Part shown: one piece after another, positions 33,014-44,273 of the stretch
How the letters are laid out: each line of letters begins with the position of its first letter
Position numbering within the stretch: position 1 is the stretch's first letter
Source of the DNA: Chrysopilus asiliformis
Taxonomy: Eukaryota > Arthropoda > Insecta > Diptera > Rhagionidae
Length of the DNA: 64,000 nt
Assembly: GCA_964034945.1 (NCBI GenBank)
Contig: OZ035960.1
Location: forward strand, 51,711,706-51,775,705
Direction of reading: 5' to 3'
Position numbers and translations under genes: made by a program
The notes under the pieces: model-generated
The model's database searches: none
What the model saw: only the letters and a program-made list of their open reading frames with translations
Told to the model about the DNA's origin: nothing

Positions 33014-33616
33014 AAACATAACAAAAGCTATAATTGCCAATCTGGCAATTATTGAAAACCCGTATGGTGATTTAAGTGAACAGCGAACAGTTGTATCAAA
33101 ATTCCACTTTGAAGTCAAACTTTCCAATAAGATTTTTTAAAATTTATTCCAATCGGATTTTGATGTATGGGAGTTTTATGTAGAATCATATCCTAAATAA
33201 CTTTTGTTCTTGGACTTTTTTGATAAGATGCACCGTTTTTTGAGATATTCACAAAAAACGTTTTCGTTCGTATGGGAGGTACCCCCCCCCCCCCCCCAAA
33301 TGTTCCATTTTTGCCCATTAACGAACTTGGCCTCGCGTTTTACGAAAAACGGATCTGCACAAAATATCAAGTCTCTAGCTCAATCCGTGCGCCCGCAATC
33401 CGCGCCACAGACGGACGGACGGACGGACGGACAGACAGACAGACAGACGGAAAGACAGACAGACAGACAGACGGACGGACATGCAAAATTCAACTTTTTT
33501 TATCATTCTAAACACAGTGGTGTAATTCATTTTCTTGTGCGATGACGGGATCTTGGCGTTACAAACGGTAAGGCAAAGTTAATATACCCTTTGGTTTCAC
33601 CATACGGGTATAAAAA
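33014..33616 (-). mobile_element. Helentron-like family A copy, full length
   Basis: Same order of blocks as at 22610: stem-loop ATTGCCAATCTGGCAAT, CCCGTATGGTGA, a C-run after GGTACC, the (CGGA/CAGA)n tract at 33410-33480, then CACCATACGGGTATAAAAA. A run of 14 C at about 33285-33298 is longer than in other copies. Confidence 0.82.
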
Positions 33617-33698
33617 GAGTACTCCCAAAATTTTAGGATACATCCTCTAACTTTGGGGATTCGTCTAAAAAGCCCTAAACAAAATCTTTTCAAAAACT

Positions 33699-33871
33699 GG
33701 AGTGATATTCCGTAACTTGTTTCAAGTGTTTGTTTCGAGTTAGAAGAAATAGTGTTATTCGCTATTTCTGTTCCGCCCTGTCATTTATTTTGGTCGAAAC
33801 AGAGACAGCAAATACTTCTTGTTCTTCTAACTCGAAACAAACGCTTGAAACAAGTTACGGAATACCACTCC
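33699..33871. repeat. Inverted repeat with 50-bp arms plus a direct third copy
   Basis: The arms share TTCTTCTAACTCGAAACAAA and CTTGAAACAAGTTACGGAAT. A third copy of the right arm, more diverged, follows at about 33880-33930. Unclassified foldback. Confidence 0.65.
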
Positions 33872-33930
33872 TGCTTTTTCTTCTAACTTGAATCGAACGC
33901 TTGAAACAAGTTACGGCATACCATTGCTGT

Positions 33931-35619
33931 ACTATAATTTCTTTCCGTGTTAAACTTAAAAAAACCTTTTATCGAAAAGTTGCTTTTTCCAAAAATGTCC
34001 TCTCAATCTCAATTTTGATGGTTTAAACTAAATATGAAAATGCCAGAATGTAGGCCTGGAAACCCTGTAGTCAACTCCCTGAAGTTTTACAAAAGGAAAT
34101 ATTATACTCGAAATGAACACTAAAAGTCCACGGGGGATCGTTGTTGAATTTTGATGGCGAATGGATAGACAGACAGGTAGCATTTCCATTGTCGGTTTTG
34201 AGGGGAAATTGGAATGCCGTTGATTGGATTCAAACCCCCCCCCCCCTCCCTCCCCCTTTGTTCACCACAGCGGTTTAATTTACGCGACAGATTTTCATCG
34301 CTTTGGTAATTAATTCATTTCGAAATTTTTGTTTATCGGTTATTGGACTGACTGGCGAGAAATACAACGACAACAACATCGACAAAAATAGCTTTAAGTA
34401 GGGAATTAATTTAATTTTTTTTTCGATAATGGATATAATGTCAACCGAAACTCTTGCTTTATCTTCTTTTTATGGTGATAAATATATTTTTATGTACATT
34501 TTTAATTGAAGATAAATGGCCAAATATCATTCGATGATTTTTATTCGATGACCATATTTTAAAAAATGGTTCGGATTTGCATATCAATAAGCCTGCATTA
34601 CGCTAATTAGTTTGTTTGCCTGGTGGCCCAGCTAACAAGAAAATAAAGATTTTATAGACATATTGATTTATGCACAGACATTTAAAATATTATTCATAGA
34701 TTTCCGTATCTAAGAGTTTTTACGCTATTAGTCTCCTATAAGCTGTGGTATGATTTTTTGTACTGATTTACCCTTTTCGTGACTCTTAAAGATTAACGCT
34801 TAAATTATTGGATGCTTAATTTTTTTGAATTTCAAATTTAAGCAGTTGAGGTGCATTTGGAAAATCTGTATCTAATTAACCTTAAACATGTAATTATAAT
34901 AAATACGGATAAAATGATTAGGTATTTGGAACTTTTTTTTAAAAATGTTTTTATGGTTTAATTAAGATTTCAACACAAAAATTATATACTTCGGAATATA
35001 TATAATACAGTAAAATCCCAATAATTCGTATATCCTGGTAATTCATATGAATTTGCCGGTCCCTCAAAATTCATAAGAAAGATCTCTAAAAATCTACTAG
35101 AGCTAGAGCCATGAAATGCTACAGGGATGTTTGGTCCTCGTATGGGACGATCTTATCAACATTTGGGGAAAGGGAGGGGCGGCTTATGGCTGAAACCAAA
35201 CATCAACGAAACAATAAACTTTATCTAGAAAAAAAAACTTGACTTGAACGAAAACCATGAAAAAATAATTATGAAATTTCTTAAACACGAAGCTGTTTTA
35301 AATCAAGGACCACATAATCTCCAGCGATTTTTGCGCTCTTTATGTTTTGCAATTTGTAAAAAGACCAATAAAAAGAAATGTACCGCCGGACAAAACTATA
35401 GAAATACACGCACCATTTATGGAAAAACATTGAAAAAATACGCCGCAGGCGGAAAAAAAATTATCTTACAGCAACTCCCAGCCGAATTCGAGTATTTTTT
35501 TTGCATATTTAGCCGTTTTTTTACACTCAATTGATTATAACAAGTACCAGGAAGACCGAGCCTTTTGCTAATTTTTTTTTGGACAAAAGTAGATTAACGT
35601 AATCTTTATAGTATATCTT
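33931..35619. other. Unannotated AT-rich sequence
   Basis: No gene recognised. A C-rich run lies at about 34231-34256. About 35090-35175 matches family D (GAGCTAGAGCCATGAAAT, then CCTCGTATGGGACGATC). About 35020-35070 has ATTCGTAT words in inverted order. Confidence 0.4.
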
Positions 35620-35966
35620 ACCTGAGATTTGAAATCCTTGAGCGAAAAACCCCCGCTGCAAAATTCCTCGAGGAAAAAGGAAAGAAAGGACGGGAGGGAA
35701 AAGTCAGGTTTGTAGTGGAAAAACCGAAAGCCCTTATCCCCCTTAGTAACCTGTAAAGTTTCATTAAGATCGGATCACCCAATTCGAAGATACCACGCGA
35801 GGGGTATCGAGGGGAGGGGAAGAGCGAAATTTCTCAGAGGTGAGACCTATCTAGATCGATTCCTTGTCCCCGAAAATCCCTAACCACCAAGTTTCGTGAA
35901 AATCGTTAGGCGGGTTTTCGAGATCAACTGTGCAGACAGACAGACATTCCTCGTATTATATTATAG
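35620..35966 (+). repeat. Dispersed-repeat tail with CAGACAGACAGACATT
   Basis: The ordered words GTTTCATTAAGATCGGATCA, TTTCGTGAAAATCGTTAGGC, GGGTTTTCGAGATCAACTGT and GCAGACAGACAGACATTCCT, then ATTATATTATAGGAT, match the kind of 3' tail found on many insect dispersed elements. The family cannot be decided from this piece. Confidence 0.45.
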
Positions 35967-36376
35967 GATTATCACACTCAATTGAAAAGTCCGTGATGAA
36001 AATTTCGTTTCCTTTTGTGTTGAAAATTTATAAACTATGTTAAAATGTGAAAAAAATATTTTTAAACCCAAAATACTTGAGTGAAGTTGAAAAATCAGCC
36101 CAAATTTTTCCGGCGTGTATGCCCGAGAAATTTGTTAAAATTTAATAAAATGTTTTTTTTATCGAACTCGTTATTTTTATAACTAGGAGTACAAATAGAA
36201 AACCGCCGTTTTCCAACAGATGGCGCTAGCAGTAAGATGTTGGTCAAAAATGACAGATCAGATATGTCAAATGAAAAGCTGGAATCTGGAAATAACTCCT
36301 TATCATTAAATTTGTGAATTTTTATCGGCATCATATATTTTTTTATGAGTGAATATGTCGAAATTTGAGCCAAATA

Positions 36377-37214
36377 AGTTGTGTTTTTTTAATGTTCTGA
36401 ACCCGATCAGAACAAGCTTTCCATACAAAATCCTGCACCAGCTTTTCAGCTCGAACAGCGTTTGGAACAAAGGGAAATTTTATACGGTAATGTACGGTAA
36501 TGAAATGCTGCTAACTTCAACGTAATAATTCTGACATTTGATTTTCAATTGAAGAATTTCTGTTGGAATTTAAACATGGGAGATAGCGAATCGTCAGTAA
36601 AATATAAAATTAAAAATACTTTTTTATAAGATTTTGATTTAAAGTGTACGCCGCATATGGCAGCATAATGAGACTAGAGCACTGCTGGATTGCTACTCTC
36701 GCCGCCCGGAAAGAAGAATTTGAAAATTCAAGAAGAAAGAAATTTGCCTTCCAGAATATGTTTGAAGATTTGACATCTTTAAATATTTTAGCAAGAACTA
36801 CTGTTGGGGCGCTCGAAAACTTTTTTGCGTGTATAAATCTGCAAAGGACAACAAGTCAAGAACGGTCGCAGCGCCAGCGGTTTATCCATTCTGTGACAGG
36901 CTTATTTACATGTACATTCATTTTTGTCAGTACAAAATAAAACCAAAATAATCAAAGCTGTGTTTTTTTTTAAATTTATGTATCTCGAATGACAATTTCG
37001 ATAAACGCAACGTAAAACAAAACGAATTAACTTCGCACTTTTTAAAGTTTCGGATTTAAATTAATTATTTTCATGTCATAATTTGAAAAAATACAACAGG
37101 CCTACTGATGTAACAAACGTGAAGTTAGTTCCGATTGAACTTGATGAAATTTCCCTCTTACTCTGGATCGTTTTTTTAATGTTCTCTGTTCTAGAACATT
37201 AAAAAAACACAACT
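36377..37214. mobile_element. 838-bp TIR insertion inside the mariner
   Basis: The ends AGTTGTGTTTTTTTAATGTT (then CT) are a 22-bp perfect inverted repeat, and ATA flanks both sides (36374-36376, 37215-37217), compatible with a 3-bp duplication. The right end holds a further inverted copy of TTTTTTTAATGTTCT, making a local palindrome at 37171-37208. It carries a short spliced-looking open frame. Confidence 0.6.
36576..36940 (+). CDS. Hypothetical two-exon protein in the 838-bp insertion
   Basis: ATG at 36576 begins MGDSESS. A donor (CAG|TAAAAT or G|GTAAAA-like) and an acceptor TTTAAAG at 36644 would join in phase to a 98-codon open frame ending at 36940. That frame contains LEHCWIATLAARKEEFENSR, then SLNILARTTVGALENFFACI and a run rich in R and Q. 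I do not recognise the family. The frame is closed by a stop just before AATAAAA-like sequence, so it could be a real small element-encoded protein. The length and splice join are inferred, not tested. It lies between perfect terminal repeats, so it was mobilised with them. Confidence 0.35.
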
Positions 37215-37671
37215 ATAAGCGCCAAGAACTCGCTACCGAATACACCTAATGCGTTTGAACCGAGTATTGAAGGAAAAACGGCCACAATTCGAGCAAAGAC
37301 ATGACAAAGTGATTTTGCAGCACGACAACGCTCGACCACATGTCGTTAACACCTACCTGAAAACACTGAATTGGGACGTTCTACCCCACCCGCCGTATTC
37401 TCCAGATATGACCGCTTCCGACTACCACCTGTTCCGATCGAAGACGCATGACCTGGCTGAGCGGTACTTCCGTTCTTACGGAGAGACCAAAAATTGAGTC
37501 AATTCCTGAATCGCTTCAAGAGACGAGCAGTTTTTTTCGACGCGGTATCCGTATTCTGTCAGAAAGATGGGAAAGAGTTGTGGCTAGTGATGGACAATAA
37601 TAAATATGTAAGAATTTTTCCACAAAAAATTTCAAGTTTTGAAACAAACTGCGGTTTTCCATTTGTACTCC

Positions 37672-38020
37672 AAACACAAATTTTTTTTTGGAAATGGAAT
37701 TTTTGTTTTCCAAAATTTTTGCCCCAATATTTTCATTGATGTCTTAGATTTTTGCCCAAGGCGAAACAAAAATCCTAGAAAGGCAAACCATAGACAAAAG
37801 CATAATTTTTTTCAATCGAGACCGCGTTTAAATGTTAGATGGATTTTCTGGGTAGATCCTTAGTCAAAAATTCTTCCACCTTCTAATGTATATTTAAGGT
37901 TTGTTTACCAATACATATTTTTTCAATACGTTATGAAAATTTACACCTTTATTGAAACTTCAATACAATCTGAAGGCATACTGTGAGCTTTGTAAATAAA
38001 TTCTATATAATCTATCAATC
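37672..38020. other. Spacer between mariner and hAT
   Basis: AT-rich, no recognisable feature. It ends at the hAT target duplication. Confidence 0.4.
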
Positions 38021-38028
38021 ATCATGAC

Positions 38029-40200
38029 CAGGGCCCGGATATTTAAGGCAAATAGGCATTTTGCCTATTTTGCCTTTTTTGTTCATTTTTGCATAATAAC
38101 TGCCTTTTAGGCATTTTTGCTTATTTTCCCACTTTTTCGACCATTTAGCCTTTTTTAGTGCCTTTTTTAACAATGCTGATCTTAAAAATATTTATAAATT
38201 CATTTTAGGGTAATTTAAATATATATGGGTAATTATCAATTTTTTTCACTTGGCAATACCTATATTTTTGACAAGTTGCGCCAATGTGCGATTGTGTAGG
38301 ATCAGTTTAGTTTTGTTAGTAAATTGAAAACTTAAAAATGCCAAAAATCACACGAGAAAACCACATACTCGTGAACCTTGTAAATACATTTGGCAAAGAG
38401 TCTTTCTCGACAGACGGGAGTTTGCTTTTTTGCAAAATTTGCGAAAAAGTAGTGAATCATTCAAAAAAGTACTTTGTGACACAACACATAAAAACTGCCG
38501 TACACAGGAATTTATTGCAGAAAGCAAGTTCAAAAAAAGTCGCGTTATTCAAAAATGCAATCAGCCGAACAAGCGACTCATCATTTTCTAGAGATTTATG
38601 TATGGCATTTGTTAAAGCAAATATTCCACTTTGGAAATTGAAAAATAATACTTTGAAAGAGTTTTTTCAAAAATATTGCCATGAAAAAATTCCAGATGAA
38701 TCAACGTTACGAAAGAATTACCTGGAAACCTGCTATTTAGAAACAATTTCGCGGATTAGAAAAGAACTTTTAGGTAAGTTTTAGTTCACATATTGATTGT
38801 TGAAACTAATTGATCCACTTTAGGCAAAAAAATATGGGTATCAATAGATGAAACGACGGATACTACTGGAAGATATATAGCCAACGTTATTGTAGGCTCG
38901 TTAGAGTCAGACATGTCATCCCAAATATTTTTATTGAATTGTGAACACCTAGAAAAAACTAACAGTACTACAATCAGCCAATCAATGGTCAAAACTCTTA
39001 ATTTTCTATGGTTAGGGGAAATTAAATATGAAGATGTTCTTCTGTTAGTCACGGATGCTGCACCATATATGAAAAAGGCGTCCAAAGCCCTGCAAACTAT
39101 TTTTCCGAACATGATTCATGTAACGTGTTTGGCACACGGATTTCACAGGGTGGCAGAGTATATCCGAATTTTATTTCCTGAAATAGATGTACTTATTGCG
39201 AATATGAAAAAAATATTTTTGAAGTCACCTTATAGAAGGCAATTATTTAAGGAAATGCTCCCCGACATTCCGCTACCGCCCGAACCAGTTATTACCAGGT
39301 GGGGAACTTGGCTTTCTGCAGCGCTATATTATGCAACTTACATAAATAAAATTGATTTAGTAATGAAGCAGCTATCTGAAGAGGACTCAATATCGGTTAA
39401 AATTGTACACGAAATTTTATCAACAAGTAAACAAATCAGACCGGATCTGGCTTTTGTTAAGACACATTTCAGTAAGATTCCCGATATTATTGTTCTGCTC
39501 GAGGCACAAAATACATTATTGATAGATTCTGTTAAAATCGTTAGAGATGCTATTACAAATCTTTCTAAAATTCCCGAAGTAAATGGAAAAAGAGTTTCAC
39601 AAAAAATTAAGAAAGTTGTAGAATCTAACGAAGGTTTTCAAAAACTTGAGGATATCGCCGAGATTTTGTCAGGGAAAAATAATAAAAGCCAAATATTAGA
39701 ACCTGACATTTTAGCAGCATATAAATATGCCCCTATAACATCGGTAGATGTGGAAAGATCATTTTCTCGGTTGAAAAACATATTGGCAGACAACAGATTG
39801 AGCTTAACATTTGAAAACTTGAAAAGACACTTAATTATTTCTTGCAATCAGTATTAGATCCGTATTACCTATTATGATTCTCACGTCACCTAAAGTAACG
39901 TCACTATTACAACTTGTAGGTTAAAAGCAGCGAATACTCATATTAATTAAACGAAATGAGAATTTTTATACGGCTATTATATTTTATATATTGTTTTCAA
40001 TTTATTTATATGAATTGAATTTTTTGCGAACGTTCTGCGTTCAATTTTGTGATACACGATATGTAATATTAGTGCAATGAAAATGCCTTTTGTTTAAATA
40101 AATGCCTTTTTTTTAAAAAAATAATGCTTATTCAGTATTTTATACTGCCTTTTTGCCTGCCTTTTTTCGCATTTTATAAGTGCCTTAAATCCGGGCCCTA
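38029..40200 (+). mobile_element. Complete hAT transposon with 8-bp target duplication
   Basis: ATCATGAC is duplicated exactly at 38021-38028 and 40201-40208. The ends are CAGGGCCCGGATATTTAAGG (left) and, reverse-complemented, TAGGGCCCGGATTTAAGGCA (right), near-identical apart from the first base and a small gap. TTTTGCCT and AGGCA words repeat just inside both ends (38045-38170, 40080-40185), as expected of subterminal transposase-binding sites. The 2172-bp element encloses one intact gene and no nested insertion, so it is probably young. Confidence 0.93.
38338..39857 (+). CDS. hAT transposase, 489 residues, one 50-bp intron
   Basis: Exon 1 is 38338-38773 and exon 2 is 38824-39857. The intron (38774-38823) has GTAAGT and TTTAG borders and joins a glycine codon in phase, giving 490 codons with stop. 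The N-terminus has a BED-like zinc finger: C32, C35, H50, H56 around FCKICEKV and HIKTAVH. The catalytic core shows D154 in WVSIDETTD, D223 in LLLVTDAAP, a CLAHGFHR motif (C247, H250), RW at 304-305 and E456 in SVDVERSFSRLKNILADNRL, the hAT dimerisation region. The D-D spacing of 69 matches Hermes-type enzymes. It cuts and joins its own ends in the nucleus. At 489 residues it is short for hAT but like the CGGBP1-related group. No stop or frameshift is seen, so it may be active. A polyadenylation-like AATAAA follows near 40098. Confidence 0.9.
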
Positions 40201-40208
40201 ATCATGAC

Positions 40209-41632
40209 GATCCAATGTAGATATGAAAAATGTTATGAAATGCAGAAAACGTGACTAATAAACGTTCATCTGTCCGCCAAGTTAACACTTTATTCACCAC
40301 ATGAGTGAACACCATTTATAGGCCATTTAAAACTCGATGATTTGATATTCCTCATTGTAGTTGTTTTATTTGCTTCCCTCTGCCTCTTCATTTCACAGAG
40401 GAGATTTTCCCTTACATATCTTCATGTCTATATCACAAAAAAAAGAACAACAAGAAACACAAAATGGCCGCCATATCTTTTAATACCTTGATAATGTATA
40501 AAGCTATAACTCTTACTTATTCGTTGTATTTTTTCACTTATTTTTTCGCCGTATGCATGGATATTATAAATAAATTTTTTATTTTTTCTCATTTTTCAGG
40601 TTGTCTTCGTATCTACCTCCGTTAATGTTATCATCATCATTCTTCTTGTTTATAGCAATTTATCATAATTATACGAGCGGCACGTATTTATTATCTATAC
40701 AGACCGAAAAGAAATTCTTATGTTCATAAAGACGAGTTAAAGACGCGGATAAAAAAGTAGCCATGGTTTCCATTTAGACATATTCGTTGGGGATATCTTT
40801 AAGAAGGTTCTTCTTTTGCCTCGACGTCTTCTTCGGGCTGGACAACTGCACATAAATCATTTAAGACCTCTTTAATCGCCATCTCGGTTTCCATGCTTAT
40901 GTCCAATCTATAAACATATGCATATATTCATGTATCACATAATATCCCCCGTTCTTTATTACTTGTTGCAGTTTGTTGATGCGATTTCAACCGGACTTCT
41001 TGCAATTCTTATACCTTTTGGCTTTAGAGGATTCAAATACTGATGTTTTAAATTGCTGTGATCATTCTTGAGCAAATCGACCGTCATTTTGAACGTCTTT
41101 ACCTCCATACCCGAGTACATTAGGATGGATGGCTGAGATAAGATTTTCATAAACCGACAGGATTCAATGAATTCGATGGAGAATTGTCTTTAAATAAATT
41201 TTTGAAGAGTTTTATACCCAATATGATAAAACTCTACTCATGATATGAGTCAATGAGAGACACTTCGAATATTTCCTCCTTGGTTACCTTCTTTTTGGGG
41301 CTTCGACAAGATTTTTTTTTATAGTTCCAGTCAGAGCTTAGGGGAAGACCCTTTAATGCCGAAGCACAGCTCAGGATCAAACCCATTACCTTTTCCCGCT
41401 AATTTGATAAATTAATTTTCTTCAGAAACATTTGTACCTAGAATATCTGACCTTTACCATAACAACTTAACCAACCATTTGCAACTCAAGTTATAATGTG
41501 ACCCTGATCGCAAAGTGTCGGTGGCAAATCCGTTTATGCGATGATTGCTTTGTGACTGGTCAAAAAAACCGTTGCAAATCGGTTACATTGTGACCGGTTA
41601 CATTGTGACCGGTTACAAATTAACCGTTGCTA
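40209..41632. other. Unannotated sequence with GTGACCGGTTACA repeats at the end
   Basis: No gene seen. From about 41560 the words ACATTGTGACCGGTT repeat directly, next to the CCCAAG-ended element, whose interior has related GGTTAC words. Confidence 0.4.
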
Positions 41633-42655
41633 CCCAAGAAACACAACGAGGTTACAATCCGGTAACGTAACCGGTTTGAAACTATGGCGACAAAACGCTA
41701 AAGTTGCAAAACTGGTTTCTGTAACGTGACTGAAACTTTTCCGATACTGCTATCTCACCAGAGCCGCCACGTTAGATTTGTAACCTCACCTATACACAGT
41801 TAAGGTAACAGCGAGGTGACCAGTAAACCGATATTATACTTTTTGGTTTCTATTGTGTCACAAAAAAAACTTCTCTGTAACTTCGACTGTTCATTATGCG
41901 TTAGAATGAAACCAATTAGAAACTTTTATTCTCTTTAATACACACAAAATTAGCTGCCTCAAGCTTTATGCGAGCGTCATCTGACGGCATTGCATCATCA
42001 CACATATCTTCGAACGGAGTTTTCTTTCTCCCTCAAATGTTTACATATATTGATGACTGAACAGAGATGAACAAATAAAAACGCAAATTAATTAATGCAA
42101 ACTTTTTGTGGGGTGCTGCTTCAAAAATGTCTCCTATCTATTTTTATGCAATTTGCTTCAGGTTTTAACCTAAAATAAGAAATTTAATTCTTGAAGCGAA
42201 ATCGTTTGCATCAAATGTCAATGGGGAATATGGCGGCTGAAGGCATCAACTTGGTTACGAAAATAAGTATTTCGGACACGTTTCTGTGTGACCCAATTAA
42301 AATCATAGGAAAATAGGTTTCACTAAACCTTCTCTGAAATCTGACGGTATCGAATGAGTTACTAAATAACCTCTTTTTTCCATCCGTTACAAATTGGTTA
42401 CGGAATAAGTGTTTCGGAAACGTTTCTTTGTAACCTGTAAAAGCAAAGTTGAGAGTAGGTTTCAGTGCACGTTACTACAGACCGAAAGGTTTCATCCGTG
42501 TTACAAGACAACCACAAATTTCAGTACGTTGCAAATAACTTTCAAAATAGCAGTTTCACATACGTTACTTGGTAACTAGTTACATAGTAACCAATATGTA
42601 CCCAATTTTGCCAAGCTCGAGAAGTTACAACCATGGTTACAAATTGTTTCTTGGG
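41633..42655. mobile_element. 1-kb CCCAAGAAAC-ended MITE with GTTACAA words
   Basis: CCCAAGAAACACAACGAGGT and (reverse complement) CCCAAGAAACAATTTGTAAC share a 12-base tip; TA abuts both sides. GGTTACAA, GTAACC and GTTTC words repeat at least fifteen times in both orientations. No coding region. The tip resembles that of the 5769 element, which uses a different internal word. Confidence 0.6.
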
Positions 42656-42817
42656 TAATCGGTTACTTTGTGAAAGTTTTTGTGGTTTTTCGTTGTTTTT
42701 ATTTTGTTTGTTTATAATTGAATTACAAACAGTGGTATCGAAGCATAAATAGTCTGATGTACAGTTAGAGTACAAATTTACATTGAAGTCACATATGATC
42801 TGCCTGCCCTTCTGCAA

Positions 42818-44273
42818 AATTTCTGATCAGTATGAAATCAATTTCAGGCAAAATTATGATGATGTCCGTGCATGTGTCTGTCGTTCTATCCGTTGTCTGA
42901 CCCTTAAATAATTCGAGAACGCGTAGAACTAGCGACTTCAAAATTTTGCTTGATACGTTTTACAAAAATATTGGTTTTCTATAACCTTTTGAAAAAGTAA
43001 CAGTGGCTATAAAAGGTACCTCCCATACAATGTTTTTGTAAAAATACGGTTTTTTGAATTATTTTTCGAAAACTATGCGCTTTTTCTACATTTTCTTCTT
43101 CAACGCTTTTTTTGTATCTCTAAAGGTAAAGATACACGACGAGAGACTTTGGTCTCTTAAACCAAAAATTTCGCCTCTGTATACAAAGAGACCTGTGCAT
43201 ACACTTCGGAGACCGGAGATTTGTCTCCAAGTATCAAGTCTCTAGGGTCTCTTGGGAGACTTAAGTTTCTTGCCGTGTAGCTACTAATGAGAGAGTCTCT
43301 TTAATGCGCCTCCGGTCTTCAAAAGTTTTGATATCTATCTCTTGGTCTCCGAAGACGAATTTTGACATTTCAGGGAATTGTTTTGTGGGAACGAGAATTC
43401 GTTTCGTTGTTTTGAGTTTAAAAGTAAATTTTTATATAGAAAAAAAGTGTTTTTCGTGCAACAATGTTTGTGTTATGCTGGTCTATTGTCGCTTTCTTAT
43501 CCAATTTTTCACCCATATTTTGCGTTGCCTCTTTTGCCTCCTACGCAAAATTATAAGCGCTGCTATTGCTGCTGTAATTTTTTTTCATTTTCCACGTTCA
43601 TTTTAATAAAAATATTCACAACTCGAAAAATTTCACAATACAACACCAATCAAAAACTACCAAATGTCAAAAAGATCTCCCAATGTTAAGTTTGGAGACG
43701 AGATACCTGCGTCGTATATGCACTCCAGAGACTTTGCTTTTAGAGACTTTTTAGTAAACGTCTCCGGAGATCTATTTTTTGATCTCCAGACTTAAATGTT
43801 TGTGATCGTGTATACACTTTGGAGGTTGTATCCTGGAGACCAGAGACCAAAGTCTCTCGTCGTGTATCTCTACCTTAACAGTTCTCAAGACATTTGGAAA
43901 TAATTCAGCTTTTTGAAAATATCTCGAAAAATATGCACTTTTATAAAAAAATGCTTATAACTAAATTTATAGGAAATAAATTTTTCCACATTTTTTTTCT
44001 TTAACGTTTTATACGTGTGGTTCTCAACTTATTTCAAAAAATTAAATTTTTGAAAATTTCACGGTTTTTTTCAGAAATCTTTCGCAAACTATGCGCTATA
44101 ATGAAAAAATACATATAATCAGACTCAAAGGAAATAAAATGGCCTACGTTTTTTCCTTCAACAATTTTTACGTATCTTTATCGGTTCTTAAGATATTTGT
44201 AAAAGTATTATTTTTTACATATTTCTCCAAAACTGAATATTGCAGAGGAAAGTTTTGTGTTAATCACAACTGA
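42818..44273 (-). mobile_element. Helentron-like family B copy, interrupted by a MITE
   Basis: Read on the minus strand it begins CAGTTGTGATTAACACAAAA with CTTTCCTCTGC. It continues through two to three diverged units (TATCTTAAGAACCGATAAAG, then CATTATAGCGCATAGTTTGC) and reaches ACAGACACATGCACGGACAT. The terminal hairpin is missing: similarity stops near 42818. A 752-bp MITE interrupts it at 43124. Confidence 0.6.
43124..43875. mobile_element. Harbinger-like MITE, TAA duplication, 36-bp ends
   Basis: TAA at 43121-43123 and 43876-43878. The left end AGGTAAAGATACACGACGAG and (reverse complement) right end AGGTAGAGATACACGACGAG differ at one base and continue AGACTTTGGTCTC. Words GGAGAC/GTCTCC and TCTCTTGG repeat inside both ends. 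Short AT-rich frames inside are not recognised. It sits in the family B copy. Confidence 0.82.

Larger units (their letters stand above)
36355..37612 (+). pseudogene. Mariner transposase, interrupted and frameshifted
   Basis: The start reads MSKFEPNK, a typical mariner opening, and stops at the insertion (36377). Beyond it, from about 37218, the protein resumes at the C-terminal catalytic part: KVILQHDNARPHV (second catalytic D), then LPHPPYSPDMTASDYHLF, which includes the third D of the DD34D triad. A frameshift near 37490 follows, after which the other frame gives ESIPESL and ILSERWE then SDGQ, the usual mariner C-terminus. About 200 residues between the start and this block are missing, including the helix-turn-helix and first catalytic aspartate. 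Inactive. Confidence 0.75.
36186..37671 (+). mobile_element. Mariner element broken by an 838-bp insertion
   Basis: The left end GGAGTACAAATAGAAAACCG and the reverse complement of the right end GGAGTACAAATGGAAAACCG are inverted repeats with one mismatch. TA precedes the left end; AA, probably mutated, follows the right. The transposase starts at 36355 and resumes at 37218 after the insertion. Much of the middle of the gene is also missing. Confidence 0.7.

Noticed and set aside
29007..34069. A possible 5-kb hAT element with CAGGGTTTCCA at the left and its complement at the right
   Set aside because: The 11-bp tips match, but the flanking octamers CTGGCAAC and TAGTCAAC agree at only five of eight positions and the interior shows no hAT gene. 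Too weak to call with so many nested elements between.
43304..43689. Cysteine-rich open frames of about 100 residues
   Set aside because: They overlap in two frames inside a MITE with defined ends and have no motif spacing of a known family.
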